NCBI RefSeq assembly: GCF_001969385.1
Contig: NZ_CP014797.1
Location: 1 to 64,000 of the forward strand
Direction of reading: 5' to 3'
Origin: Salipiger profundus
GTDB lineage: Bacteria > Pseudomonadota > Alphaproteobacteria > Rhodobacterales > Rhodobacteraceae
Length of the DNA: 64,000 nucleotides
Shown here: piece after piece, positions 44,444-52,418 of the stretch
Layout: every line of letters starts with the position of its first letter
Numbering within the stretch: position 1 is the first letter of the stretch
Notes under the pieces: model-generated
What the model was told of the DNA's origin: nothing
Database searches by the model: none
Seen by the model: only the letters and a program-made list of their open reading frames with translations
Position numbers and translations under genes: made by a program

Positions 44444-45437
44444 CATCAACGAAACCGCGGGCGGCTCGACGTCCGGCCGCAAGGGGGCGCTGATGGAGCT
44501 CATGCGGCACCCCATCCTCGGCGTGCTCGTCGTGCTGGTGGTCATCTTCGTGGCCTCGGCGCTGCTCTCGCCCTACTTCCTCACGCCCTACAACCTGAGC
44601 GTCGTGGCGCGCGGGCTGGCCTTCGTCGCGCTGGTGACGATCGGGCAGGCCTCGCTGATGATCCTCGGCGAGCTCGACCTCTCGCTCGGCACCATCGGCG
44701 GGCTGAGCGGCATCCTGGTCGGGATGCTGATGGTCAACGTCGGCCTGAACCCGTGGCTCGCGATCCTGATCGCGCTGGCCATCGGCTCGGCGCTCGGCTT
44801 CATCAACGGCTTCCTCACCGCCAAGCTCAAGCTGCACTCGCTGGTGCTGACCATCGGCACCGCGGGCATCTACGGCGGCGCCATCCTCGTGCTGACGCGC
44901 GGCGTGGCGATCACCGGCATCCCGCGCGAGATCCAGTTCCTCGGAAGCGGCAGCCTGCTCGGCGTGCCGATGCCGTTCATCATCATGCTGGTGATGCTCG
45001 CCGCCGGTGCGTTCCTGACGCTCAAGACCCCCTTCGGCCGCTACATGTATGCCATCGGCAACAACCGCGACGCGGCCCGGATGCTCGGCATCCCGGTGGA
45101 CCGTATCCGCATCCTCGTGTTCGTCATGGCAGGCTTCCTGTCGGCGCTGGCCGGGGTGCTGCTGGTGGCGCGGCTCGGCACGGCGCAGCCCTCGATCGGC
45201 GACGCATGGGTGCTCGGCCCGATCGCGGCGGCGGTCATCGGCGGCGTCGCCACCACAGGCGGCGTCGGCATGATCGTCGGCGCCATCTTCGGTGCGGGCA
45301 TCATTGCCATCATCGAGAACATCATCGTTCTCTTCGGCGTCTCCCCCTACTGGCAGGGGATCGTCAGCGGTGCGATCGTGGTGATCGCCATTTCCTTCGA
45401 CGCAATCTCGCGGCACTGGCTGCGGAAAGAGAGCTGA
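44436..45437 (+). CDS. Ribose-type sugar ABC transporter permease
   Basis: 333 residues with the RbsC pattern: LVTIGQASLMILGELDLSLGTIGGL, LKLHSLVLTIGTAGIYGG, KTPFGRYMYAIGNNRDAARMLGIPV and GPIAAAVIGGVATTGGVGMIVG. The start at 44436 has GGGAGG about 7 bases upstream and overlaps the ATPase gene; an ATG at 44418 is less well placed. It is followed 3 bases later by the ketose kinase gene, so import and phosphorylation of the same sugar are likely coupled. Confidence 0.92.
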   Translation: MSDINETAGGSTSGRKGALMELMRHPILGVLVVLVVIFVASALLSPYFLTPYNLSVVARGLAFVALVTIGQASLMILGELDLSLGTIGGLSGILVGMLMVNVGLNPWLAILIALAIGSALGFINGFLTAKLKLHSLVLTIGTAGIYGGAILVLTRGVAITGIPREIQFLGSGSLLGVPMPFIIMLVMLAAGAFLTLKTPFGRYMYAIGNNRDAARMLGIPVDRIRILVFVMAGFLSALAGVLLVARLGTAQPSIGDAWVLGPIAAAVIGGVATTGGVGMIVGAIFGAGIIAIIENIIVLFGVSPYWQGIVSGAIVVIAISFDAISRHWLRKES

Positions 45438-45440
45438 ACC

Positions 45441-47213
45441 ATGAACATCATGTCATCCGAACACCGCGCGAAGAAGCTCATCAACGCGCCCGAGGACATC
45501 ATCTCGGAAGCCATCGCCGGCATGGTCGGCGCCCACCCCGACATGCTGCGCCTCGAGGGCAACACCGGCCGCGCCGTGGTGGCGCTCGACGGGCCGCGTG
45601 ACGGCAAGGTCGGCGTCGTGGTCGGCGGCGGCTCGGGCCACGAGCCCGCCTTTGCCGGCTACGTCGGGCGCGGCCTTGCCGACGCGGCGGCGGTGGGCAA
45701 CGTCTTCGCCTCGCCCTCGCCCGAGCAGATCCTCGACGCGACGCGCGCCGTCGACGGTGGCGCGGGCGTGGTCTACCTGTACGGCAACTACACCGGCGAC
45801 GTCATGAACTTCGACATGGCCGCCGAAGAGGCCGCGACCCTCGGGATCGAGTGCCGCTCGGTCGCCGTGGCCGACGACATCGCCTCGGCGCCCAAGGGGC
45901 GCGAGGGCGAACGGCGCGGCATCGCCGGCGACTTCTTCGTCTTCAAGATCGCCGGGGCCGCCGCCGAGGCGGGCCGCGACCTTGCCGGCGTCGAGGCCGC
46001 CGCGCAGCACGCGCTGGCCTCCACCCGGTCGATGGGCGTGGCGCTGACCCCCTGCTCGATGCCGCAGACCGGCAAGCCGAACTTCGAGATCGGCGACGAC
46101 GAGATGGAAATCGGCATGGGCCTGCACGGCGAGCCCGGCATGCGCCGTGGCGACATGGCCTCCGCCGACGAGGTCGTCGACGAACTGATGGCGCCGATCC
46201 TCGACGAGATGGCGTTTCGGCCCGGCGACGAGGTCGCGGTGCTGGTCAACGGTCTTGGCGCGACCGGCCTGCTGGAACTCTACATCCTGCACCGCCGCGT
46301 TGCCGCGATCCTCGCCGAGAAGGGCGTGAAGATCCACTATTCGTGGGTCGGCGAATACGCCACCTCGCTCGAGATGGCCGGCGCCTCGATCACGCTGATG
46401 AAGCTCGACACCGACCTGCGCAAGCTGCTCGACATGCCCTGCCGCACCCCGGCGCTGACCGTCGGCACCCTGCAGGACGCGCCGCGCCAGGCGCGCTCGA
46501 CCGTCTCGGCGCGCCCGGTGGCCGAGACCGCCCGCGAGGAAAGCCGCAGCCGCGAGCTGGCCACCGACGGGCCGATCACCCCGGCGCTCTTCCGCACCAT
46601 GATGGTCGCCGCCGGCGAACGCATCTCGACCGAGGCCGACCGGCTCTCGGCGCTCGACGGTGTCATCGGCGACGGCGACCACGGCGTGACAATGGACATC
46701 GGCTGGAAGGCGGTCCGCGACGCGCTGGCGCAAAGCCCCGAGGACGAGACCATCGAGACCTCGTGCAAGCGCATGGCCAAGGCGTTCCTCGACGCCGTGG
46801 GCGCCTCGTCCGGGCCGCTCTACGCCACCGCCTTCCTGCGCGCGGGCACGGCGGTGAAGGACCGGCTGAACCTCGACGCGGCCTCGATGGCCGCATGGAT
46901 CGAGGCCGCCTGCGAGGGCGTGCGCGAGCGCGGCCGGGCCGCGCCGGGCGACAAGACCATGGTCGACGCCTGGGTGCCTGCCGTCGAAGAGGCGCGCGGC
47001 GCGGTGACCGGCGGTGCCGACGTTCTGGGCTGTCTGGATGCCGCCTGCGAGGGCGCCGAGCGCGGCATGAACGCCACCCGCGACATCGAGAGCAAGCGCG
47101 GGCGCTCGTCGAAGCTGGGCGCGCGGTCCGTGGGTCACATCGACCCCGGCGCGGCCTCGACCGTGGTGATCCTCACCGCGATGCGCGACACCGCCCGCGA
47201 GGCGCTGGCCTGA
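45441..47213 (+). CDS. Fused DhaK-DhaL ketose kinase (dihydroxyacetone/erythrulose kinase family)
   Basis: 590 residues, ATP-dependent type with both domains in one chain. DhaK spans about 1-345 with VVGGGSGHEPAFAGYVG and GMGLHGEPG, where His229 should form the covalent hemiaminal with the substrate carbonyl. DhaL spans about 375-590 with VIGDGDHGVTMDIG (410-415) for Mg-ATP. Members phosphorylate dihydroxyacetone, D- or L-erythrulose, or related short ketoses. It is placed directly after a ribose-type importer, which fits a C4 or C3 ketose. L-erythrulose is attractive because one known apionate branch yields it, but nothing here proves the link. Confidence 0.9.
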   Translation: MNIMSSEHRAKKLINAPEDIISEAIAGMVGAHPDMLRLEGNTGRAVVALDGPRDGKVGVVVGGGSGHEPAFAGYVGRGLADAAAVGNVFASPSPEQILDATRAVDGGAGVVYLYGNYTGDVMNFDMAAEEAATLGIECRSVAVADDIASAPKGREGERRGIAGDFFVFKIAGAAAEAGRDLAGVEAAAQHALASTRSMGVALTPCSMPQTGKPNFEIGDDEMEIGMGLHGEPGMRRGDMASADEVVDELMAPILDEMAFRPGDEVAVLVNGLGATGLLELYILHRRVAAILAEKGVKIHYSWVGEYATSLEMAGASITLMKLDTDLRKLLDMPCRTPALTVGTLQDAPRQARSTVSARPVAETAREESRSRELATDGPITPALFRTMMVAAGERISTEADRLSALDGVIGDGDHGVTMDIGWKAVRDALAQSPEDETIETSCKRMAKAFLDAVGASSGPLYATAFLRAGTAVKDRLNLDAASMAAWIEAACEGVRERGRAAPGDKTMVDAWVPAVEEARGAVTGGADVLGCLDAACEGAERGMNATRDIESKRGRSSKLGARSVGHIDPGAASTVVILTAMRDTAREALA

Positions 47214-47242
47214 ACCGGGCCTGAACGCGGCCTGAACCGGGC
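47210..47242 (+). repeat. Three tandem 11-bp units over the kinase stop codon
   Basis: CTGAACCGGGC, CTGAACGCGGC and CTGAACCGGGC follow each other without gaps; the first holds the kinase TGA. Since 11 is not a multiple of 3, the three TGAs stop all three frames. A weak GC stem follows before the convergent regulator gene. Confidence 0.7.
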
Positions 47243-47263
47243 CCTCGACAAGAGCCCCGGGCG

Positions 47264-48208
47264 TCAGCTTTCGAGCAGCGCCCGGGCCACCCCCTCGTTG
47301 GTCGCGAGACGGTTGACGTAGCCACCGCGCAGGATCGCCCGCATCACGGTGAGCTTGTTCATGCCCCCCGACACGAGGATCGACTCCGGCTTCATCTTCA
47401 GCTTGTCCGGCGGCAGCGCGATGATCGTGTCGTTGATGAAGTGATCGACCGGCCGGCCATCGGCGTCGATGAAGCAGCCCAGGATCTCGCCCACGGCCCC
47501 GGCGGCGACGATGTCGTCGAGATGGTCCTTGATGACCCGCACCTGCGTGAGCGAGCTCATTTCCTCGACCGAGCCGCAGCTGACCAGCGCCACGTCGGCG
47601 ATCTCGGTGCGGGCCAGCACGTCGGTCAGCTCGTCGATGAGCAGCAGCGCGTCGCGCGCATCGCGCGAGGCGCAGTAGATCGGCGCTGTCAGGTAGTGGC
47701 ATTCGACCCCGAGCGTCTGCGCCGCCTCGGTCGCCACGTCGAAGGAATTCGACCCCGTCGCGCGGGTGATGCCGCCGATCAGACCGACCACCCAGCTGCC
47801 GTCGTTGGGCCGCGCCGTCATCCGCCGCACGACGCTCGACAGCGTCCGCCCCGAGCCGATCCCGATACCGAGGTCGAGCCCCTTGATCAGCGGGTTCACC
47901 ATGTGGCCGGCGGCCTCGCCGATCATCTGCTTCTGCTGCAGGAAATCGTCGAGATCGGGCACCACGACCACCTCGTCGAGCCCGTATTTCACCGCCACCT
48001 TCTCGGCCGCCTCGCGGCACGAGATCAGCGGCATCTCGAGCTCGATGCGGACGCGGCCCTCGCTGCGCAGTTGCCCGATGATCCGGTTGACCTTGAGACG
48101 GGTGATCTGCAGCCGGTCGGCGATGTCCTTCTGGGTGAGCCCCGCCACGAAGTAGTACCAGCCCACGCGGGCGCGTTCGTCCTCGATCTCGAATTCGTCG
48201 CTGCGCAT
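47264..48208 (-). CDS. SorC/DeoR-type sugar-binding transcriptional regulator
   Basis: 314 residues. The N-terminal helix-turn-helix is VGWYYFVAGLTQKDIADRLQITRLKVNRIIGQLRSEG, followed by the SorC sugar-binding domain with LGIGIGSGRTLSSVVRRM, VVGLIGG and VSGGMNKLTVMRAIL. Such regulators respond to phosphorylated sugars. It converges on the kinase gene and likely regulates the importer-kinase operon that starts near 41.9 kb, with the kinase product as effector. EryD of erythritol catabolism belongs to this family, which would suit a C4 sugar. The 210-bp gap between its start and the next gene end at 48419 holds its promoter region and no gene that I can see. Confidence 0.9.
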   Translation of the reverse strand: MRSDEFEIEDERARVGWYYFVAGLTQKDIADRLQITRLKVNRIIGQLRSEGRVRIELEMPLISCREAAEKVAVKYGLDEVVVVPDLDDFLQQKQMIGEAAGHMVNPLIKGLDLGIGIGSGRTLSSVVRRMTARPNDGSWVVGLIGGITRATGSNSFDVATEAAQTLGVECHYLTAPIYCASRDARDALLLIDELTDVLARTEIADVALVSCGSVEEMSSLTQVRVIKDHLDDIVAAGAVGEILGCFIDADGRPVDHFINDTIIALPPDKLKMKPESILVSGGMNKLTVMRAILRGGYVNRLATNEGVARALLES

Positions 48209-48418
48209 CTCGCTCCACCGTGCCGGGCGGGCGGCATGATGTCATGGCCCCACCCGCTCCTACAATGGCGCAAGCCATGGTTGCGGTGAAGCGGACAATG
48301 CCAGACCCTTCGTGTCGGCAAGGCCTAACATCTTCGCGCGCGGAAAACATGGCCAATCGCGCCGCCGGCTGACGGCGGGAGGGGCGCCGTTGCGTCGCAA
48401 AACCGCCGCGCGCCGCGC

Positions 48419-50026
48419 TCAGGCGGTCCGGTCGCGTCCAAGGATGAAGTCGGCGCCACGCTCGGCCAGCATGAAGACGGCGGCCTGCGCGTTGCCGGAA
48501 ACCTGCGTCGGCATCACCGAGGCATCCACCACCCGCAGCCCCGCGACCCCGCGCAGCCGCAACTGCGGATCGACCACCGCGTCTGGGTCGCCGCCCATCC
48601 GGCAGGTGCCGGCGGCGTGGTAGATCGTCTGGCCGTTGCGCCGCGCGAACGACAGCCAGTCCGCGCGCGCGGTGCACTCCGGGCCCGGCGACATCTCGTG
48701 GTCGCGCCAGTCGTCCATCGGTGCCGCCTCGACGATGCGGCGGCCCGCGATCATGCCGTCGATCATCGCACGGCAGTCCTCCTCGGTGGCAAGGAAGTTC
48801 GGACGGATCGCCGGCTGGTCGTCGATCCGAGGCGAGACCGCGTGGATGCTGCCCCGGCTCTCGGGGCGCAGCTGCGTCACCCCGAGCGTCATGCCCGGCG
48901 CGCGTTCGAGCTTGCGCTCGGCGGCGTTGGCATAGCTCGCGTGCATGAAGAAGAACTGCACGTCGGGGCCGGCCAGCCCCGCGCGGGTGCGGATGAACCC
49001 GTGCGCGAGACCGGTGCCATAGGTCAGGATGCCCCGCCGCGACAGCGCGTAGCGCAGCACCTCGCGGACGAGGCGCGGCCCCCGGCTCAGTTCGTTGAGG
49101 GTATCGGGGCGGCGCACCCGCCAGTTCAGCCGCGTGCAGAAGTGGTCGGAATAGTTCTCGCCCACCTCGGGCGCCTCGACGCGGACCTCGATGCCGAGGT
49201 CGCGCAACCGCTCCGGGTCGCCGATGCCCGACAGCTCCAGCAGCTGCGGCGTCTGCACCGCGCCGGCGGCGAGGATCACCTCGCGGTCGGCGGCGATCAC
49301 CGCATCCCCGCCCGGCCCCGCGACACGCACGCCGGTCGCCCGGCCCTCGGCGATCTCGACGCGGGTGACGCGCTGGCCGGTGCGGATCTCGAGGTTCTTC
49401 CGCCCCTGTACCGGCGCAAGATAGGCGGCGTAGGCGCTCGCGCGGCGGCCATTCTTCTGGTTGACCTGATACCAGCCGACGCCATCCTGCGCGCGGCCGT
49501 TGTAATCGGGGTTGCGCGGGTGGCCGGCGGCCTCGGCGGCGGCAAGGAAGGCCTCGCCGATGGCGGGGCGCTCCTGCACCTCGCAGAGATCGAGCGGGCC
49601 GTCGTGGCCGCGCAGCCCGTCGGGGTCGGGACCGGCGTAGCGTTCGAGGCGCCGGAACACCGGCTCGACGCGGTCCCAGCCCCAGCCGGTGCAGCCGCCC
49701 TGGGCCCAGCCGTCGTAATCCTGCGGCTGGCCGCGCACGTAGATCATGCCGTTGATGAGCGTCGAGCCGCCCAGCCCCTTGCCGCGCGGAATGGCGATCT
49801 CGCGGTTGCCGGTCGCGGGCTCGGGGTCCGAGGTGAAGCGCCAGTTGAAGCGCGGGTTGGTCAGCAGCTTGTAGAAACCCGCCGGGATCTGCACCCAAGG
49901 GCTGCGCGGGCGCGGCCCGGCCTCGAGCAGCAGCACCCGGGTCGACGGGTCCTCCGACAGCCGGCTCGCCAGCACGCAGCCGGCGGTGCCGCCGCCGACG
50001 ATGATGTAGTCGAAACGCTCGGCCAT
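48419..50026 (-). CDS. GMC-family FAD oxidoreductase (choline-dehydrogenase-like)
   Basis: 535 residues. The FAD loop is DYIIVGGGTAGCVLASRLSED, the GMC signature region RGKGLGGSTLINGMIYVRGQPQDYD, and the C-terminal catalytic block IYHAAGTCRMGGDPDAVVDPQLR plus GLRVVDASVMPTQVSGNAQAAVFMLAERGAD with its His and Asn. Family members oxidise primary or secondary alcohols to aldehydes or ketones and feed electrons to the respiratory chain. It is the last gene of the ten-gene operon, 3 bases after the shikimate-dehydrogenase-like gene. The alcohol it oxidises is unknown; choline is unlikely given the neighbours. Confidence 0.88.
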   Translation of the reverse strand: MAERFDYIIVGGGTAGCVLASRLSEDPSTRVLLLEAGPRPRSPWVQIPAGFYKLLTNPRFNWRFTSDPEPATGNREIAIPRGKGLGGSTLINGMIYVRGQPQDYDGWAQGGCTGWGWDRVEPVFRRLERYAGPDPDGLRGHDGPLDLCEVQERPAIGEAFLAAAEAAGHPRNPDYNGRAQDGVGWYQVNQKNGRRASAYAAYLAPVQGRKNLEIRTGQRVTRVEIAEGRATGVRVAGPGGDAVIAADREVILAAGAVQTPQLLELSGIGDPERLRDLGIEVRVEAPEVGENYSDHFCTRLNWRVRRPDTLNELSRGPRLVREVLRYALSRRGILTYGTGLAHGFIRTRAGLAGPDVQFFFMHASYANAAERKLERAPGMTLGVTQLRPESRGSIHAVSPRIDDQPAIRPNFLATEEDCRAMIDGMIAGRRIVEAAPMDDWRDHEMSPGPECTARADWLSFARRNGQTIYHAAGTCRMGGDPDAVVDPQLRLRGVAGLRVVDASVMPTQVSGNAQAAVFMLAERGADFILGRDRTA

Positions 50027-50029
50027 GGC

Positions 50030-50863
50030 TCAGCCCCCCGGACCGGGGGCCGGCGCCGCCGCGCCGATGGCCCCCATGTGCCGCGCCATCAGCTCGATCT
50101 GGCAGCGCAGCATCGGCAGGCCCGGGTGGCAGCGCGCCCCGCGTGCCGCCGCGGCGGCGAGAAGCGGCGTCTCTTCCGGGTCCATGATCGCCTCGGCGAC
50201 GACCTGGCCCGCGTGCAGCGCCTCGACCGGCAGCGGCAGCGGATCGCCCGCGCGCAGTCCCAGCGAGGTCGCGTTGACCACGATGTCGTAGCCGCCCACG
50301 TCCGCCGCATCACCCCGGCCCTCGGCCGCGCAGGACGGGTAGGCCTGCGCCACCCGCGCGGCGAGATCCTCGGCCTTTGCCGCCGTCCGGTTGAGGATGG
50401 TGAGCGCGCCCGCGCCGGCCTCGGCGAGCGCGAAGGCGATGGCCGAGGCCGCCCCGCCCGCACCCGCCAGCAGCACCCGTGCGCCGCCGGGATCGATGCC
50501 CGCCTGCCGCAGTCCCGCGACGAAGCCGATGCCGTCGAGCATCGCGCCGATCATCCGCCCGTCGTCGTCGCGGCGCACGCAGTTCACCGCGCCGATGCGC
50601 GCCGCGTCGCCCTCGACCGCGTCGCAGAGCCCCAGCATCGCGGGCTTGTGCGGCACGGTGGCGATGAAGCCGCCGAAATTGCGCATCATGCGCAGCCCGT
50701 CGAGCGCCTGCCGCAGCCCGTCGGGGGCGACATGCATGGGCACGAGCACCCCGTCGACGCCGTGGCGCGCGAAGACCTCGGCCATGACCTGCGGCGTCTT
50801 CACGTGGGCGATGGGGTCGGCGAGGATGCCGAATAGGCGGGTGTGTCCGGTGATCTGGGGCAT
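50030..50863 (-). CDS. Shikimate/quinate dehydrogenase-like protein with altered substrate pocket
   Basis: 277 residues of the AroE fold. The catalytic pair appears kept: Lys73 in ATVPHK and Asp110 in MLDGIGF. The cofactor loop GAGGAAS (134-140) and an LNRT stretch suggest NADP. However, the carboxylate-holding Ser-x-Ser motif of AroE (HSLSP) is replaced by HVKTP (20-24), and the usual NTD is LD. It therefore probably acts on a different substrate, perhaps a cyclic polyol without that carboxylate. It lies in an operon with an SDR, GMC enzyme and ThDP enzyme, not with aromatic biosynthesis genes, which also speaks for a catabolic role. Confidence 0.8.
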   Translation of the reverse strand: MPQITGHTRLFGILADPIAHVKTPQVMAEVFARHGVDGVLVPMHVAPDGLRQALDGLRMMRNFGGFIATVPHKPAMLGLCDAVEGDAARIGAVNCVRRDDDGRMIGAMLDGIGFVAGLRQAGIDPGGARVLLAGAGGAASAIAFALAEAGAGALTILNRTAAKAEDLAARVAQAYPSCAAEGRGDAADVGGYDIVVNATSLGLRAGDPLPLPVEALHAGQVVAEAIMDPEETPLLAAAAARGARCHPGLPMLRCQIELMARHMGAIGAAAPAPGPGG

Positions 50864-50913
50864 GTCTCTCGGGAGTCGTGTTCGGGTGGGGACCGGGCGT
50901 GCGCCGCCCGGCG

Positions 50914-51711
50914 TCAGGTCATGCAGAGGCCGCCGGCCACGTCGATGGTCTGGCCGGTGACGAAGCTCGACTCGGGGCTGGTGAGCCAGAGCGCGGTGTC
51001 GGCTACCTCCGCCGGCTCGCCGAGGCGTCCGAGCGGGGTGCGGGCGACCTCGGCTTCGTTGAGCTCGGGCGCGACGCCGGCGACCATGGGGGTGGCGATG
51101 CGACCCGGCGCCAGCGCGTTGACACGGATACCGTGGGGGCCGAGCTCGCCCGCGATATGCTTGGTGAAGCCGATGATCGCCGATTTCGTGGCGGCGTAAT
51201 GGCTGGCGACGATGGGAAAGAAGGTCTTGCCCGCCACCGACGAGGTGTTGACGATCCAGCCCTCGCCCGCCTCGACCATGGCCGGGCTCAGTGCCCGGAT
51301 GCAGTTGAAGCTGCCGGTGAGGTTCACGTCGACCACGCGGCGCCATTCATCGGGGTCCATCTCCCAGACCTTCTGCGCCCGGCCCGCGTGCTTGGGCGAG
51401 ATGCCGGCGTTGTTGACGAGCGTGTCGAAGGCGCCGCCCATCTCGGCCTCGGCGGCGGCGACGGCGGCGGTGAGACTGGCGTAGTCGCTCACGTCGCCGG
51501 TCATCGCGACGCCCCGGCCCGGCAGCCCCGAGACCGCGGCGGCGACCTCGCCCGCGTCGATGTCGAAGACGCCGACGATGGCGCCCCGGCGGGCAAAGGC
51601 CTCGGCCATGGCCAGCCCGATGCCCTTGGCCGCGCCGGTGACGAGCACCCGTCGGCCGGCGTGACTGTCGCGCGTGGCGTGGCGCTCGGCGGTGATTTCG
51701 CGTGTGGTCAT
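50914..51711 (-). CDS. Short-chain dehydrogenase/reductase
   Basis: 265 residues, classical SDR. GAAKGIGLAMAEA binds NAD(P), DID after strand 2 suggests NAD preference, NNAG (about 107) stabilises the core, and the active site is Ser-Tyr-Lys: NTSSVAGK then YAATK. C-terminal ALAPGRIATPM fits. It should interconvert an alcohol and a ketone. It follows the LivF ATPase gene by 2 bases and precedes the AroE-like gene by about 50 bases in the same operon. Confidence 0.9.
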   Translation of the reverse strand: MTTREITAERHATRDSHAGRRVLVTGAAKGIGLAMAEAFARRGAIVGVFDIDAGEVAAAVSGLPGRGVAMTGDVSDYASLTAAVAAAEAEMGGAFDTLVNNAGISPKHAGRAQKVWEMDPDEWRRVVDVNLTGSFNCIRALSPAMVEAGEGWIVNTSSVAGKTFFPIVASHYAATKSAIIGFTKHIAGELGPHGIRVNALAPGRIATPMVAGVAPELNEAEVARTPLGRLGEPAEVADTALWLTSPESSFVTGQTIDVAGGLCMT

Positions 51712-51713
51712 GC

Positions 51714-52418
51714 TCAGATCCCCAGGTAGGCCTGCCGGACGTGGTCGTTCTGCAGCAGCGTCTCGGCGTCGTCGCTCAGCACCATGCGGCCGTTCTCAAG
51801 CACGTAGCCCCGGTCGGCGGCCTTGAGCGTGTGAAAGACGTTCTGCTCGACGATCAGCACCGTGGTGCCGGTGGCCGCCACCTGCGCGATGACCTCGAAC
51901 ACCTGCGAGACGATGATCGGCGCCAGCCCCAGCGAGGGCTCGTCGAACATCAGCAGCTTCGGCCGTGCCATCATGCCGCGCGCGATGGCGACCATCTGCT
52001 GCTCGCCGCCCGACAGCGACGAGGCGTGCTGGTCGAGCCGTTCGCGCAGCCGCGGGAACAGCTCGAGCACCTCGTGCAGCGTGTCGTCCTGGTAGTCGCG
52101 GGCGTGGCGGCTGTAGGCGCCCATCAGCAGGTTGTCGCGGACGGTCATGTCCGGGAACAGCTGCCGCCCCTCGGGGATCAGGGTCACGCCCCTGTCCACC
52201 GTCTCGTGGGCGGCGAGCTTGGTGATGTCGCGGCCCTCGAAGGTGATCGCCCCGGTGCGCGGCGTGACCAGCCCCGAGATCGTGCGCAGGAGGGTGGTCT
52301 TGCCGGCGCCGTTGGCGCCGACGATGGTGACCACCTCGCCCGGTTCGACGTGCAGCGACACGTCCTGCAGGATCACCGTCGAGCCGTAGCCCGCATCGAC
52401 GTTGCTGACCTCAAGCAT
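51714..52418 (-). CDS. Branched-chain-amino-acid-type ABC transporter ATP-binding protein (LivF-like)
   Basis: 234 residues. Walker A GANGAGKTT, signature LSGGEQQMVAIARGMM and Walker B LLMFDEPSLGLAP, with LivF-style IPEGRQLFPDMTVRDNLLMGAY. It pairs with the LivG half of the fused permease-ATPase encoded upstream, which it overlaps by 8 bases. The cargo of Liv-type systems is very varied (amino acids, aromatic acids, urea, amides), so the family does not define it. Confidence 0.93.
   Translation of the reverse strand: MLEVSNVDAGYGSTVILQDVSLHVEPGEVVTIVGANGAGKTTLLRTISGLVTPRTGAITFEGRDITKLAAHETVDRGVTLIPEGRQLFPDMTVRDNLLMGAYSRHARDYQDDTLHEVLELFPRLRERLDQHASSLSGGEQQMVAIARGMMARPKLLMFDEPSLGLAPIIVSQVFEVIAQVAATGTTVLIVEQNVFHTLKAADRGYVLENGRMVLSDDAETLLQNDHVRQAYLGI

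Noticed and set aside
45453..49898. Open frame of about 1,480 codons on the minus strand
   Set aside because: It lies antisense to the ketose kinase and out of frame through the SorC and GMC genes; its translation is low-complexity Arg/Ala/Gly.
50030..50863. Aromatic amino acid biosynthesis AroE
   Set aside because: The Ser-x-Ser substrate motif is replaced, and the gene sits inside a catabolic transport operon.
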